This document shows positions 1-8,577 of a DNA stretch of 64,000 bases, in pieces. Under the pieces are notes generated by a model, which did no database searches, was not told the DNA's origin, and saw only the letters and a list, made by a program, of their open reading frames with translations. Numbering within the stretch: the stretch's first letter is position 1; each line of letters begins with the position of its first letter. The stretch lies in the NCBI RefSeq assembly GCF_040546765.1, contig NZ_JBEPOK010000001.1:2046001-2110000 (forward strand), read 5' to 3'. The position numbers and the translations under genes are program-made. The DNA is from Arthrobacter sp. OAP107. Lineage in GTDB: Bacteria > Actinomycetota > Actinomycetes > Actinomycetales > Micrococcaceae.

Positions 1-21
1 GGATTGGTATCCGGAGGCACC

Positions 22-387
22 ATGGGAACGTTCAGCGAGTCTGTTGACGTCGTCTGCGCACCTACAGGTGAGCCGGCGGAGCTTCGGTGGGGCGGCAGGG
101 AATACCGGGTCTGCGCTGAACCCCTGCGCTGGTACGAACGCCGCCAGTGGTGGGCCGAAGAACGGCGTGCCCCGCTGGGAAGCGGCCCCGGGCTTGTGGA
201 CCATGAGATCTGGCGGGTGCAGGTCCGCCCTGCCGGCAGAAGCAGCCCGCCGGAAACTCCGGCTGCAGAACCGGCTGAACCACTAACCCTTGACCTGGTG
301 CGGCATACCGGCAGCGGACGCTGGCGGCTGCTCCGGATCCACGACGCCCTCAAACCCAGAGACGCACTCCGGCAAAAATCAGCATGA
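22..387 (+). CDS. DUF6504-type small protein upstream of dnaE2
   Basis: A protein of about 121 residues, rich in Arg and Trp, with the segment WYERRQWWAEERR near residue 40 and a C-terminal stretch WRLLRIHDAL. This is the type of small protein (DUF6504 style) found between the Y-family polymerase ImuB and DnaE2 in actinobacteria; its function is not known. The ATG at 22 is preceded by GGAGG, so I prefer it to an in-frame TTG at 4. Its stop overlaps the dnaE2 start in an ATGA, so the two are translationally coupled. An imuB-like gene probably lies just left of the window. Confidence 0.75.
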   Translation: MGTFSESVDVVCAPTGEPAELRWGGREYRVCAEPLRWYERRQWWAEERRAPLGSGPGLVDHEIWRVQVRPAGRSSPPETPAAEPAEPLTLDLVRHTGSGRWRLLRIHDALKPRDALRQKSA

Positions 388-3300
388 GCTTCACTCACCT
401 ACACGTTTCCACCGCCTTCAGCGCCCACTACGGCGTCTCCTGGCCGGATGAACTCGCCCAGGCGGCAGCGGCCCAGGGCGCAACCGCCCTGGGCTGCACG
501 GACCGGGACGGCCTGTATGGCACCGTAAAGCACCTCAAGGCATGCATGGCTGCCGGGATTGACCCCGTGGTCGGCGTCGACCTGTCAGTGTTCGACGACG
601 AGGGTGACCACGGGGTCGGGTTGCCTGATGCCAGGGTTTCCAAAACCCGGTTTTCCGCGGACCGCGTCACCGGGCGGGTGGTAGTGCTTGCGCACGGACA
701 CAACAACGGGGCAGGGTACAAGGCCCTGTGCCGGCTGATCTCAGACGCACACGCCCGCACCTCGGGCAAGGCCGGGGGAACAGTGCCGGTCGCCGTCACC
801 AGGGCTGAACTCGCCTCACGCGTCCTGGAACCGGAAACCCTGAAACCGGTGCTCACCGTTCTGTTGGGACCGGATTCCGACGTCGGGCTGGCACTGGGCG
901 GCCGGCGGTACCTCCGCCCCCGCACCCTGTTCAAGGGCTGGCTGGACGCCATGCCGGCCGGAAGCGTCGCGGCAGAGATCGTCACCCACCTCAGTGCACC
1001 GGGGGAGCCAATGAGCACGGCCCATGCGGTCCGCATGCTCAAGCTGGCTCAGGAGTACAGCGTGCCGGCCGTGCTCACCAACGCAGTCCGTTACTGCGAG
1101 GAGGACGGTGCCGCCACCGCCGACGTCCTGGACTCCGCACGCACGCTGAAGTCACTGCCAGAGCTCTCCGCCGCGCCGCTGCTCCAGCCCAACGGGCAGG
1201 GCTGGCTGAAAACCCCGGACCAAATGGTGGAGCTGGGCAAGGAAATCATCCATGCCGCCGGCTACGGGTCCGCCGATGTCCAGGTGCTGCTGTCGCAGAC
1301 TGAGGCGCTCGCGGACCGTTGCCGCATGGATCCCGAGTCTGACATGGGCTGGAAGCAGCCGGTGGTCCCCGAGGCCTCCGTCATCGGCATTGAAGGGGAT
1401 CCGCTGGCAGAACTCGCCCAGCGGTGCGAAGCCGGAATTGCGCGGCGCTTCCCCGGCATCTCCGGGAAGGCGGAAGCGGACATGCGCATCCGGCTGCAGC
1501 ATGAGCTGAAGATCATTGCCCGCCTTGGCTTTGCCTCCTACTTCCTCACCGTGGCCGAGGTTTCCCGCATGATCCTGGACATGGGCGTGAGGGCGGCAGC
1601 GCGGGGATCGGGGGCTTCCAGCCTGGTGAACTACCTGATCGACATTAGCCAGGTGAACCCGCTCCAGCATGACCTGATCTTCGAACGGTTCCTCTCCGGG
1701 GACCGGTCCACCCTGCCTGACATCGACATAGATGTGGAAAGCGCGGAGCGGCACAACGTCTACCGGAAGATCTTTGACCGGTTCGGCTCCCAGCGCGTCA
1801 CGCTGATGAGCATGCAGAACGGCTACCGCGCTCGCGGTGCGGTGCGGGACGCCGGCATGGCGTTGGGAATGGACGACGGTGATGTCGGCGAGATCGCCAA
1901 ACAGCTGTGGCGCTTCTCGGCACGGAAGTTCCGCGAGGCGCTGGAGGAAAAGCCGGAACTCCGCGAGTTCGCCGGACGCGTGGAACAGCGGAACTTCACC
2001 GGGAATCAGCAACTGGACCTGCTGGTGGACCTCACCGAACGGCTGGACCGCCTTCCCCGCCACATCTCCATGCACCCCTGCGGTGTGATCCTCGGGGATG
2101 CCACCCTGCTGGACCGGACCCCCGTCCAGCCCAGCGGCCTTGGCCTGCCCATGAGCCAGTTCGACAAGCACGACATGGACCCCATGGGCATGCTGAAGCT
2201 GGATGTCCTGGGCGTCCGGATGCAAAGCGCCATGGCGTTTGCCGTGCGGGAGATCATCCGGATCCATCCCTCCAAGGCGGAAGTTGTGGCTGCCGGAGCA
2301 CATCCCGTTGGCCCTGGCGGAAACGGACCCGACTACATCACCGAGGACGGGCTTATCGACCTCAATGCCGTGCCCCTGGACGATGAGCCAACATACGAGC
2401 TGATCAGAAGCACCCACACGTTGGGATGCTTCCAGATCGAGTCACCAGGCCAGCGGGAGCTCGTGGGCAAGATGGCCCCGCGTGAATTCAACGACCTCAT
2501 CATCGACATCTCACTGTTCCGCCCCGGCCCCATGAAATCTGACATGGTCCGGCCCTTCCTCGAACACAGGCACGGCTTCGCGCCGGAGACCTACCCGCAC
2601 CCGGACCTGAAGCCGGTGCTCCAGGAAACCCACGGGGTGACTGTCTTCCATGAGCAGATCCTGCGGACCTTCGATGTGATGACCGGCTGCGGGCTGGCGA
2701 AAGCAGACGAGTTCCGCAGGGCGTTGAGCAACGACGCCCTGGTTGGCCAGGTTGAGGAGTATTTCCGCCGCGAGGCAAAAGCCAGGGGATACAAACCGGA
2801 CGTCGTGGACAAGGTCTGGGGGACCCTGAAGTCGTTCGCCAGCTTCGGGTTCTGCAAAGCCCACGGCGCCGCCTTTGCCGTGCCCACCTACCAGTCGGCC
2901 TGGCTGAAGGCCCACCACCCGGAAGCGTTCCTTGCCGGCCTGTGGGAGCACGATCCCGGGATGTACCCCAAGCGGCTCCTGGTGGCCGAAGCACGCCGCA
3001 TGGGGATCCCCATCCTTCCGCTGGACATCAACCGCAGCGGTGCGCAGTACAGGGTGGAACGGGTCGCGGAAGGCCCCGACCAGGGGAAGCTGGGCATCCG
3101 GCTGAGCCTCAACGGCATCTTCGGGCTGTCCGGTTCTGAACTGAAGCGGATCGTTGCGGGCCAGCCCTATGACTCCCTGGCGGACCTGAGGGACCGCTCC
3201 AGGCTGAGCAAGCCAAGCATCAAGCGGCTCGCCCAGCTCGGTGCCTTCGATACCCTGCACCGGGAGTCCGGCGGGACGGCCAACCGGGCAGACCTTGTCC

Positions 3301-3926
3301 AGCACCTGCAAAGCCTGCAGAGCAAGCCGGCAAAGAAAGGCGCCGGCATCGTTGAGGGGCAGCTCGCGCTGCCCCTCGGGGACGTCGAACTGCGGAACGT
3401 CAAAGCCGGGCTGCCGGAACCCACCACAGTGGAGAACGTCCGGGCAGAACTTGACCTGATGGCTGTTGACGTCAGCGAACACCTGATGTCCAGCCACCGG
3501 CCCCTTCTGGACCGGCTGGGCGTCACCACAGCGGACAAGCTGCTTGGGCTGCGCAACGGCACGGAGGTCCTGGTTGCCGGCGTGAGGATCGCCACCCAGA
3601 CCCCGCCCATGCGCGGCGGCAGGCGGGTGGTCTTCATCAGCATCGACGACGGTACCGGGTGCGTGGATTCCGTGTTCTTCCACGAGGCGCAGGAGCACGC
3701 CGGACCGCTGCTGTTCGGCACCCGGCTGCTGCTTATCCGGGGAACCACCCGGCGGACCGGTCCGCGCGGCATCAGCCTGAGCGCCAGCATGGCCTGGGAC
3801 CTCAGCCAGGTGGATACCCTGCCGTTCCCTGAATCTGCACCGATCGCTGTGCCTGAGGAAATTAGGCAGCCGGGGCCGCTCGAAGGCATCGGCAGGAACC
3901 TGGCCATCACCGGACTGGGAAGCTGA
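384..3926 (+). CDS. dnaE2: Error-prone DNA polymerase III alpha subunit DnaE2
   Basis: A C-family polymerase of 1180 residues for damage-induced mutagenic translesion synthesis, in a cassette with ImuA'/ImuB-type partners. The N-terminal PHP domain starts FTHLHVSTAFSAHYG. The catalytic motif PDIDIDVE is at about residues 445-452, and the third palm Asp is in KLDVLG. The helix-hairpin-helix and OB-fold regions follow, with FISIDDGTGCVDSVFF near residue 1090. The length fits DnaE2 better than replicative DnaE1. It overlaps the upstream DUF6504-type gene by 4 bp. No LexA box can be judged because the cassette promoter is outside the window. Confidence 0.95.
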   Translation: MSFTHLHVSTAFSAHYGVSWPDELAQAAAAQGATALGCTDRDGLYGTVKHLKACMAAGIDPVVGVDLSVFDDEGDHGVGLPDARVSKTRFSADRVTGRVVVLAHGHNNGAGYKALCRLISDAHARTSGKAGGTVPVAVTRAELASRVLEPETLKPVLTVLLGPDSDVGLALGGRRYLRPRTLFKGWLDAMPAGSVAAEIVTHLSAPGEPMSTAHAVRMLKLAQEYSVPAVLTNAVRYCEEDGAATADVLDSARTLKSLPELSAAPLLQPNGQGWLKTPDQMVELGKEIIHAAGYGSADVQVLLSQTEALADRCRMDPESDMGWKQPVVPEASVIGIEGDPLAELAQRCEAGIARRFPGISGKAEADMRIRLQHELKIIARLGFASYFLTVAEVSRMILDMGVRAAARGSGASSLVNYLIDISQVNPLQHDLIFERFLSGDRSTLPDIDIDVESAERHNVYRKIFDRFGSQRVTLMSMQNGYRARGAVRDAGMALGMDDGDVGEIAKQLWRFSARKFREALEEKPELREFAGRVEQRNFTGNQQLDLLVDLTERLDRLPRHISMHPCGVILGDATLLDRTPVQPSGLGLPMSQFDKHDMDPMGMLKLDVLGVRMQSAMAFAVREIIRIHPSKAEVVAAGAHPVGPGGNGPDYITEDGLIDLNAVPLDDEPTYELIRSTHTLGCFQIESPGQRELVGKMAPREFNDLIIDISLFRPGPMKSDMVRPFLEHRHGFAPETYPHPDLKPVLQETHGVTVFHEQILRTFDVMTGCGLAKADEFRRALSNDALVGQVEEYFRREAKARGYKPDVVDKVWGTLKSFASFGFCKAHGAAFAVPTYQSAWLKAHHPEAFLAGLWEHDPGMYPKRLLVAEARRMGIPILPLDINRSGAQYRVERVAEGPDQGKLGIRLSLNGIFGLSGSELKRIVAGQPYDSLADLRDRSRLSKPSIKRLAQLGAFDTLHRESGGTANRADLVQHLQSLQSKPAKKGAGIVEGQLALPLGDVELRNVKAGLPEPTTVENVRAELDLMAVDVSEHLMSSHRPLLDRLGVTTADKLLGLRNGTEVLVAGVRIATQTPPMRGGRRVVFISIDDGTGCVDSVFFHEAQEHAGPLLFGTRLLLIRGTTRRTGPRGISLSASMAWDLSQVDTLPFPESAPIAVPEEIRQPGPLEGIGRNLAITGLGS

Positions 3927-4083
3927 CCCGCCGTCCATTTCCGCCGGAACTCCGCGGTGTTCCCCTTGGCTGCCGCCGTGGCGCTTTGGCTCGCCACTTC
4001 AGCAACAGATAACATTGACGAGGCTGGCTGTGGTCCCCGTACGCCACAAGCTACGAAGCCTGAACTTTGAATAGGAGACACCC

Positions 4084-6093
4084 GTGTCAGATGCCCAGCA
4101 GATCACCCTCATCGTCGATGGCGAAGAAATGAAGGTGACTACCGGGACCACCGGCGCGGAACTCTTCTTTGAGCGCCGCGACGTCGTTGTGGCCCGGGTC
4201 GACGGCGAACTCAAGGACCTGGACCAGCCCCTTCCCGAGGGTGCCGAGGTTGAAGGCGTCACCATCGATTCCCCCGACGGGCTCAACGTACTGCGCCACT
4301 CCACCGCGCACGTCATGGCCCAAGCCGTGCAGCAGCTGCGACCGGACGCCAAACTGGGCATCGGTCCCTACATCACTGACGGGTTCTACTTCGACTTCGA
4401 CGTCGAGGAGCCCTTCACTCCCGAGGACCTGCGCCAGCTGGAAAAGATGATGCTCAAGATCGTCAACCAGAACCAGAAGTTTGTCCGCCGCGTCGTCTCC
4501 GAGGACGAGGCCCGCGAAGCGATGAAGAACGAGCCCTACAAGCTCGAACTGCTGGGCAAGAAGAACGACGCCGCCGATGCCGGCGAAGGCGTCAACGTCG
4601 AAGTGGGCGCCGGCGACATCACCATCTACGACAACGTCGACCGCAAGAGCGGGGACAGCGTCTGGTGCGACCTGTGCCGCGGCCCGCACCTGCCCAACAC
4701 GAAGCTCATCTCCAACGCCTTCGCCCTGACCCGGTCCTCGGCCGCGTACTGGCTGGGCAACCAGAACAACCAGCAGCTGCAGCGCATCTACGGCACCGCG
4801 TGGCCCACCAAGGATGCCCTGAAGGCGTACCAGGAACGCATCGCCGAAGCCGAGCGGCGCGACCACCGGAAGCTGGGCGCCGAGCTGGACCTGTTTTCCT
4901 TCCCGGACGAGCTGGGCTCGGGCCTGCCGGTCTTCCACCCCAAGGGCGGCATCATCCGCAAGGCCATGGAGGACTACTCCCGGCAGCGCCACGTGGACGC
5001 CGGCTACGAGTTCGTCTACACCCCGCACATCACCAAGGGGCACCTGTACGAGGTGTCCGGCCACCTGGACTGGTACCGCGACGGCATGTTCCCCGCGATG
5101 CACATCGACGCGGAGCACAATGAGGACGGGACGGTCCGCAAGCCCGGCCAGGACTACTACCTCAAGCCGATGAACTGCCCCATGCACAACCTGATCTTCC
5201 GCTCGCGCGGCCGGTCCTACCGCGAACTGCCGCTGCGGCTGTTCGAATTCGGCTCGGTCTACCGCTACGAGAAGTCCGGCGTGGTGCACGGCCTGACCCG
5301 CGTGCGGGGCATGACACAGGACGACGCCCACATCTACTGCACCCGCGAGCAGATGAAGGACGAGCTCACCACCACGCTGAACTTCGTCCTGGGCCTGCTC
5401 AAGGACTATGGCCTGGACGACTTCTACCTCGAGCTGTCCACCAAGAACGAGGACAAGTTCGTGGGTGACGACGCCACCTGGGAGGAAGCCACCTGCACCC
5501 TGGCCGAAGTGGCCGAGGCCTCCGGGCTTGAGCTTGTTCCGGACCCGGGCGGAGCCGCGTTCTACGGACCCAAGATCTCGGTCCAGGCGAAGGATGCGCT
5601 GGGCCGCACCTGGCAGATGTCCACGATCCAGCTCGACTTCAACCTGCCTGAGCGCTTCGAACTCGAGTTCCAGGCCGCTGACGGCACCCGCCAGCGCCCG
5701 GTCATGATCCACCGGGCCCTGTTCGGATCGGTGGAGCGGTTCATGGGCGTCCTCACCGAGCACTATGCCGGTGCCTTCCCGGCCTGGCTCGCTCCCGTAC
5801 AGGTGGTGGGCATCCCGGTGGCGGAGGCCTTCAACGACTACATGTTCGACGTCGTCGACAAGCTCAAGGCTGCCGGCATCCGCGCCGAGGTGGACATCTC
5901 CTCGGACCGTTTCCCCAAGAAGATCCGTACGGCCAGCAAGGACAAGATCCCGTTCGTGCTGATCGCCGGCGGTGAGGACGCCGAAGTGGGCGCCGTGTCC
6001 TTCCGGTTCAGGGACGGCAGCCAGGACAACGGCGTGCCCGTGGAAGAGGCTGTCCAGCGGATCGTGGACGCCGTCCGCAACCGGACCAGCTAG
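4084..6093 (+). CDS. thrS: Threonyl-tRNA synthetase
   Basis: Charges tRNA-Thr in the cytoplasm. The 669-residue protein has an N-terminal TGS domain (about 1-65) and the editing-domain signatures HSTAH (about 72-76) and CRGPH (about 199-203). The class II catalytic core follows, with MNCPMHN near 363 and MTQDDAHIYC near 410, then a C-terminal anticodon-binding domain. The start is GTG at 4084 with AGGAGA a few bases upstream. It heads a thrS-HIT-pgsA block that is conserved in actinobacteria. The 157-bp leader shows no T-box that I can recognise. Confidence 0.97.
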   Translation: MSDAQQITLIVDGEEMKVTTGTTGAELFFERRDVVVARVDGELKDLDQPLPEGAEVEGVTIDSPDGLNVLRHSTAHVMAQAVQQLRPDAKLGIGPYITDGFYFDFDVEEPFTPEDLRQLEKMMLKIVNQNQKFVRRVVSEDEAREAMKNEPYKLELLGKKNDAADAGEGVNVEVGAGDITIYDNVDRKSGDSVWCDLCRGPHLPNTKLISNAFALTRSSAAYWLGNQNNQQLQRIYGTAWPTKDALKAYQERIAEAERRDHRKLGAELDLFSFPDELGSGLPVFHPKGGIIRKAMEDYSRQRHVDAGYEFVYTPHITKGHLYEVSGHLDWYRDGMFPAMHIDAEHNEDGTVRKPGQDYYLKPMNCPMHNLIFRSRGRSYRELPLRLFEFGSVYRYEKSGVVHGLTRVRGMTQDDAHIYCTREQMKDELTTTLNFVLGLLKDYGLDDFYLELSTKNEDKFVGDDATWEEATCTLAEVAEASGLELVPDPGGAAFYGPKISVQAKDALGRTWQMSTIQLDFNLPERFELEFQAADGTRQRPVMIHRALFGSVERFMGVLTEHYAGAFPAWLAPVQVVGIPVAEAFNDYMFDVVDKLKAAGIRAEVDISSDRFPKKIRTASKDKIPFVLIAGGEDAEVGAVSFRFRDGSQDNGVPVEEAVQRIVDAVRNRTS

Positions 6094-6113
6094 CCGCGGC
6101 GGAGGGGGAACAC

Positions 6114-6701
6114 GTGCAGGAGAACACAGGGTCGGGCTATCCGGGCGACGCGGAAGTGACGGACGATTTTGGCCTCGCCGGCGTTCCGGATGCCTTCCAG
6201 CGGCTGTGGACTCCGCACCGCATGGCCTACATTAAGGGCGGGCAGCACCAGTTCAAGAACACTGACGACTGCCCGTTCTGCATCGCGCCCGCGCGCACCG
6301 ACGAGGAATCCCTCATCGTCTACCGGGGGCGCACGAGCTACGTGGTGCTTAACCTGTTCCCCTACAACCCCGGCCACCTGCTGGTGTGCCCGTACCGCCA
6401 CGTCCCCGATTACACGGACCTGACGGTGGAGGAAACCGCCGAATTCGCCGACCTGACGCAGACCGCCATGCGCGTGCTGCGGAAGGTGGCGAATCCCGGC
6501 GGCTTCAACCTCGGCATGAACCAGGGGGTTGTGGGTGGCGCCGGCATCGCGGGGCACCTGCACCAGCACATCGTGCCGCGCTGGGGCGGGGACGGAAACT
6601 TCTTCCCGATCATCGCCCAGACCAAGGCGATCACCCAGACCCTCGACGAGGTCCGCCAGCAGGTCGCCGACGCCTGGCCCGGGGAGACGCATGCTGAATA
6701 G
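6114..6701 (+). CDS. HIT-family nucleotide hydrolase/phosphorylase
   Basis: A 195-residue histidine-triad protein with HLHQHIVPRW near residue 149, where the middle His is the catalytic nucleophile of the family. An upstream CPFC pair near residue 58 may bind metal. Family members split dinucleoside polyphosphates such as Ap4A, or AMP conjugates; the exact substrate cannot be read from sequence. The GTG start at 6114 follows the strong Shine-Dalgarno GGAGGGGG. Its end overlaps the start of the phosphatidyltransferase gene by 11 bp, the same order as in mycobacterial thrS-HIT-pgsA1 operons. Confidence 0.93.
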   Translation: MQENTGSGYPGDAEVTDDFGLAGVPDAFQRLWTPHRMAYIKGGQHQFKNTDDCPFCIAPARTDEESLIVYRGRTSYVVLNLFPYNPGHLLVCPYRHVPDYTDLTVEETAEFADLTQTAMRVLRKVANPGGFNLGMNQGVVGGAGIAGHLHQHIVPRWGGDGNFFPIIAQTKAITQTLDEVRQQVADAWPGETHAE

Positions 6702-7311
6702 GCATGCCCGCGGGTTCTTCACCGCGCTGTTTACCCCGCTTGCACGCTGGCTCCTGAAACTGGGCGTCTCACCGGACGCCATCACCATTGTGGGAACTGC
6801 CGGCGTGGTAGTCGGGGCCCTGGTGTTCTATCCGCTGGGCCAGCTGTTCTGGGGAACCGTCTTCATCACGGCGTTCATCTTCTCCGACGTCATCGACGGC
6901 ATCATGGCCCGGATGCAGAACCTCGGCGGCCGCTGGGGAAACTTCCTGGACTCCAGCCTTGACCGGTTGGCGGACGGTGCCCTCTTTGCCGGCCTGGCCA
7001 TCTGGTTTTTCACCGGTGGTGCCGATGCCCCCATAGCTATTGCCGCCGTCGTCTGCCTTGTTCTTGGCATGGTGGTTTCATATGTGCGGGCGAAGGCCGA
7101 ATCCCTCGGCTTCCAGGCGAACGTGGGCATTGCCGAACGTGCTGAACGGCTGGTTTCAGTCCTGGTAATAACCGGGCTGACGGGTGCCGGACTGCCGCCC
7201 GTGGTGCTGCTGGCCACCCTGGTGCTGCTGGCGGCGGCGAGCCTCGTCACCGTCGTGCAGCGCGTCCTGGCAGTGCGCGTCCAGTCGCTGGAAGACTCCG
7301 AACAAACCTGA
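6691..7311 (+). CDS. pgsA: CDP-alcohol phosphatidyltransferase, probable phosphatidylinositol-phosphate synthase
   Basis: A 206-residue integral membrane enzyme with several hydrophobic segments. It carries the CDP-alcohol phosphatidyltransferase signature D-x2-DG-x2-AR-x8-G-x3-D-x3-D, seen as DVIDGIMAR (from about residue 67) followed by GNFLDSSLD. In this conserved actinobacterial position the family makes phosphatidylinositol phosphate from CDP-diacylglycerol and inositol phosphate; another head group cannot be excluded. I chose ATG at 6691, inside the end of the HIT gene, because the protein then begins MLNRHARGFFTALFTPLARW as in homologues. The PIM acyltransferase and PimA genes that often follow are absent here. 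Confidence 0.9.
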   Translation: MLNRHARGFFTALFTPLARWLLKLGVSPDAITIVGTAGVVVGALVFYPLGQLFWGTVFITAFIFSDVIDGIMARMQNLGGRWGNFLDSSLDRLADGALFAGLAIWFFTGGADAPIAIAAVVCLVLGMVVSYVRAKAESLGFQANVGIAERAERLVSVLVITGLTGAGLPPVVLLATLVLLAAASLVTVVQRVLAVRVQSLEDSEQT

Positions 7312-7449
7312 TTAAGCCGGGCTGCCGCGGTGGGACTAGTATTAGGACTGCCCGGTCAATGGATCCGGTAATCCGGTGTGTGTAAAAACGGCATGTCCGT
7401 GCCGCCTGCACTGCCGGCGAAGGTCATCTAGCTACCCATAGGGGTTTTT

Positions 7450-8376
7450 GTGTCTACACCTGATGTAAGCAACGAAGCCGGCTCGTCCGCCAACAGCGTG
7501 ACTGGCAGCAACCGCGTCAAGCGCGGCATGGCGGAGATGCTCAAGGGCGGCGTCATCATGGACGTCGTCAACGTCGAGCAGGCCCGCATCGCCGAAGATG
7601 CCGGTGCCGTTGCCGTTATGGCGCTCGAGCGCGTCCCGGCCGACATCCGCGCCCAGGGCGGCGTGTCCCGCATGTCCGATCCGGACATGATCGACCAGAT
7701 CATCGACGCCGTGTCCATCCCGGTCATGGCCAAGGCCCGGATCGGGCACTTCGTCGAGGCCCAGGTCCTGCAGTCCCTCGGCGTGGATTACATTGACGAG
7801 TCCGAGGTCCTGACCCCGGCCGACTACGTCAACCACATCGACAAGTGGAACTTCACCGTTCCCTTCGTCTGCGGTTCCACCAACCTTGGTGAGGCGCTGC
7901 GCCGCATCAACGAGGGCGCGGCCATGATCCGCTCCAAGGGCGAGGCCGGCACCGGTGACGTCTCCAACGCTACCGGTCACATGCGGCAGATCCGCGCCGA
8001 GATCGCCAAGCTCGCGGCTCTGCCCGAGGACGAGCTGTACGTCGCGGCCAAGGAGCTGCAGGCCCCCTACGAACTGGTCAAGGAAGTTGCCGCCACCGGC
8101 AAGCTCCCGGTGGTGCTGTTCACCGCCGGCGGCATCGCCACCCCGGCCGACGCCGCGATGATGATGCAGCTCGGCGCCGACGGCGTGTTCGTCGGCTCCG
8201 GTATCTTCAAGTCCGGCAACCCGGCCCAGCGGGCCGCCGCCGTCGTGAAGGCCACCACCTTCTTCGATGACCCGGACGTCATCGCCAAGGCCTCCCGCGG
8301 CCTGGGCGAGGCCATGGTCGGCATCAACGTGGACGAGATCCCGCAGCCGCACCGCCTCGCCGAGCGCGGCTGGTAG
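7450..8376 (+). CDS. pdxS: Pyridoxal 5'-phosphate synthase, PdxS subunit
   Basis: The synthase subunit that builds pyridoxal phosphate from ribose 5-phosphate, glyceraldehyde 3-phosphate and ammonia supplied by PdxT. The 308-residue TIM barrel includes KGGVIMDVVN, with the lysine in MAKARIGHFVEAQ (about K95) and the C-terminal GGIATPADA phosphate loop. The start is GTG at 7450, preceded by AGGGG with a 5-base spacer. Its partner pdxT lies 6 kb away beyond an IS110 element and a minus-strand three-gene block, so the usual pair is split. A strong terminator follows at 8453-8496. Confidence 0.97.
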   Translation: MSTPDVSNEAGSSANSVTGSNRVKRGMAEMLKGGVIMDVVNVEQARIAEDAGAVAVMALERVPADIRAQGGVSRMSDPDMIDQIIDAVSIPVMAKARIGHFVEAQVLQSLGVDYIDESEVLTPADYVNHIDKWNFTVPFVCGSTNLGEALRRINEGAAMIRSKGEAGTGDVSNATGHMRQIRAEIAKLAALPEDELYVAAKELQAPYELVKEVAATGKLPVVLFTAGGIATPADAAMMMQLGADGVFVGSGIFKSGNPAQRAAAVVKATTFFDDPDVIAKASRGLGEAMVGINVDEIPQPHRLAERGW

Positions 8377-8452
8377 CGTTCGGGCGCTTGAGCCTCTGCG
8401 CCCTCTCTTGTTAAGCCGAGAGAGTTAGGCGCCATTGTCGCCAGGCTTAATT

Positions 8453-8496
8453 ACGACGCCGGCCGGTCACCTTCCAAGGTGACCGGCCGGCGTCGT
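8453..8496 (+). terminator. Perfect 21-bp stem terminator after pdxS
   Basis: Bases 8453-8473 and 8476-8496 are perfect reverse complements (acgacgccggccggtcac + ctt), separated by only two bases, followed by ttcttcc. It sits 76 bp after pdxS and just before a REP-like palindrome and an IS110 element, so it should insulate both sides. Confidence 0.85.
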
Positions 8497-8503
8497 TCTT
8501 CCC

Positions 8504-8557
8504 AACTAACTCGCACTTGTGGTCGTTTTCAGCCCTCAGAACGACAACAAATGCCAG
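8504..8557. repeat. REP-like palindrome, larger part, interrupted by IS110 element
   Basis: The left arm taactcgcacttgtggtcgtt (8507-8527) pairs imperfectly with aacgacaacaaatgcc (8540-8555) around a short loop. The right arm stops at the AG at 8556-8557. Its expected continuation, ttatgcg (mirror of cg.taa in the left arm), is found on the far side of the IS element after another AG at 10054-10055. Rejoining the halves restores the palindrome. The family looks like the dispersed palindromic repeats of Arthrobacter genomes; that is from memory. Confidence 0.65.
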
Positions 8558-8577
8558 CTAATACGAAAGTCGGTGGG

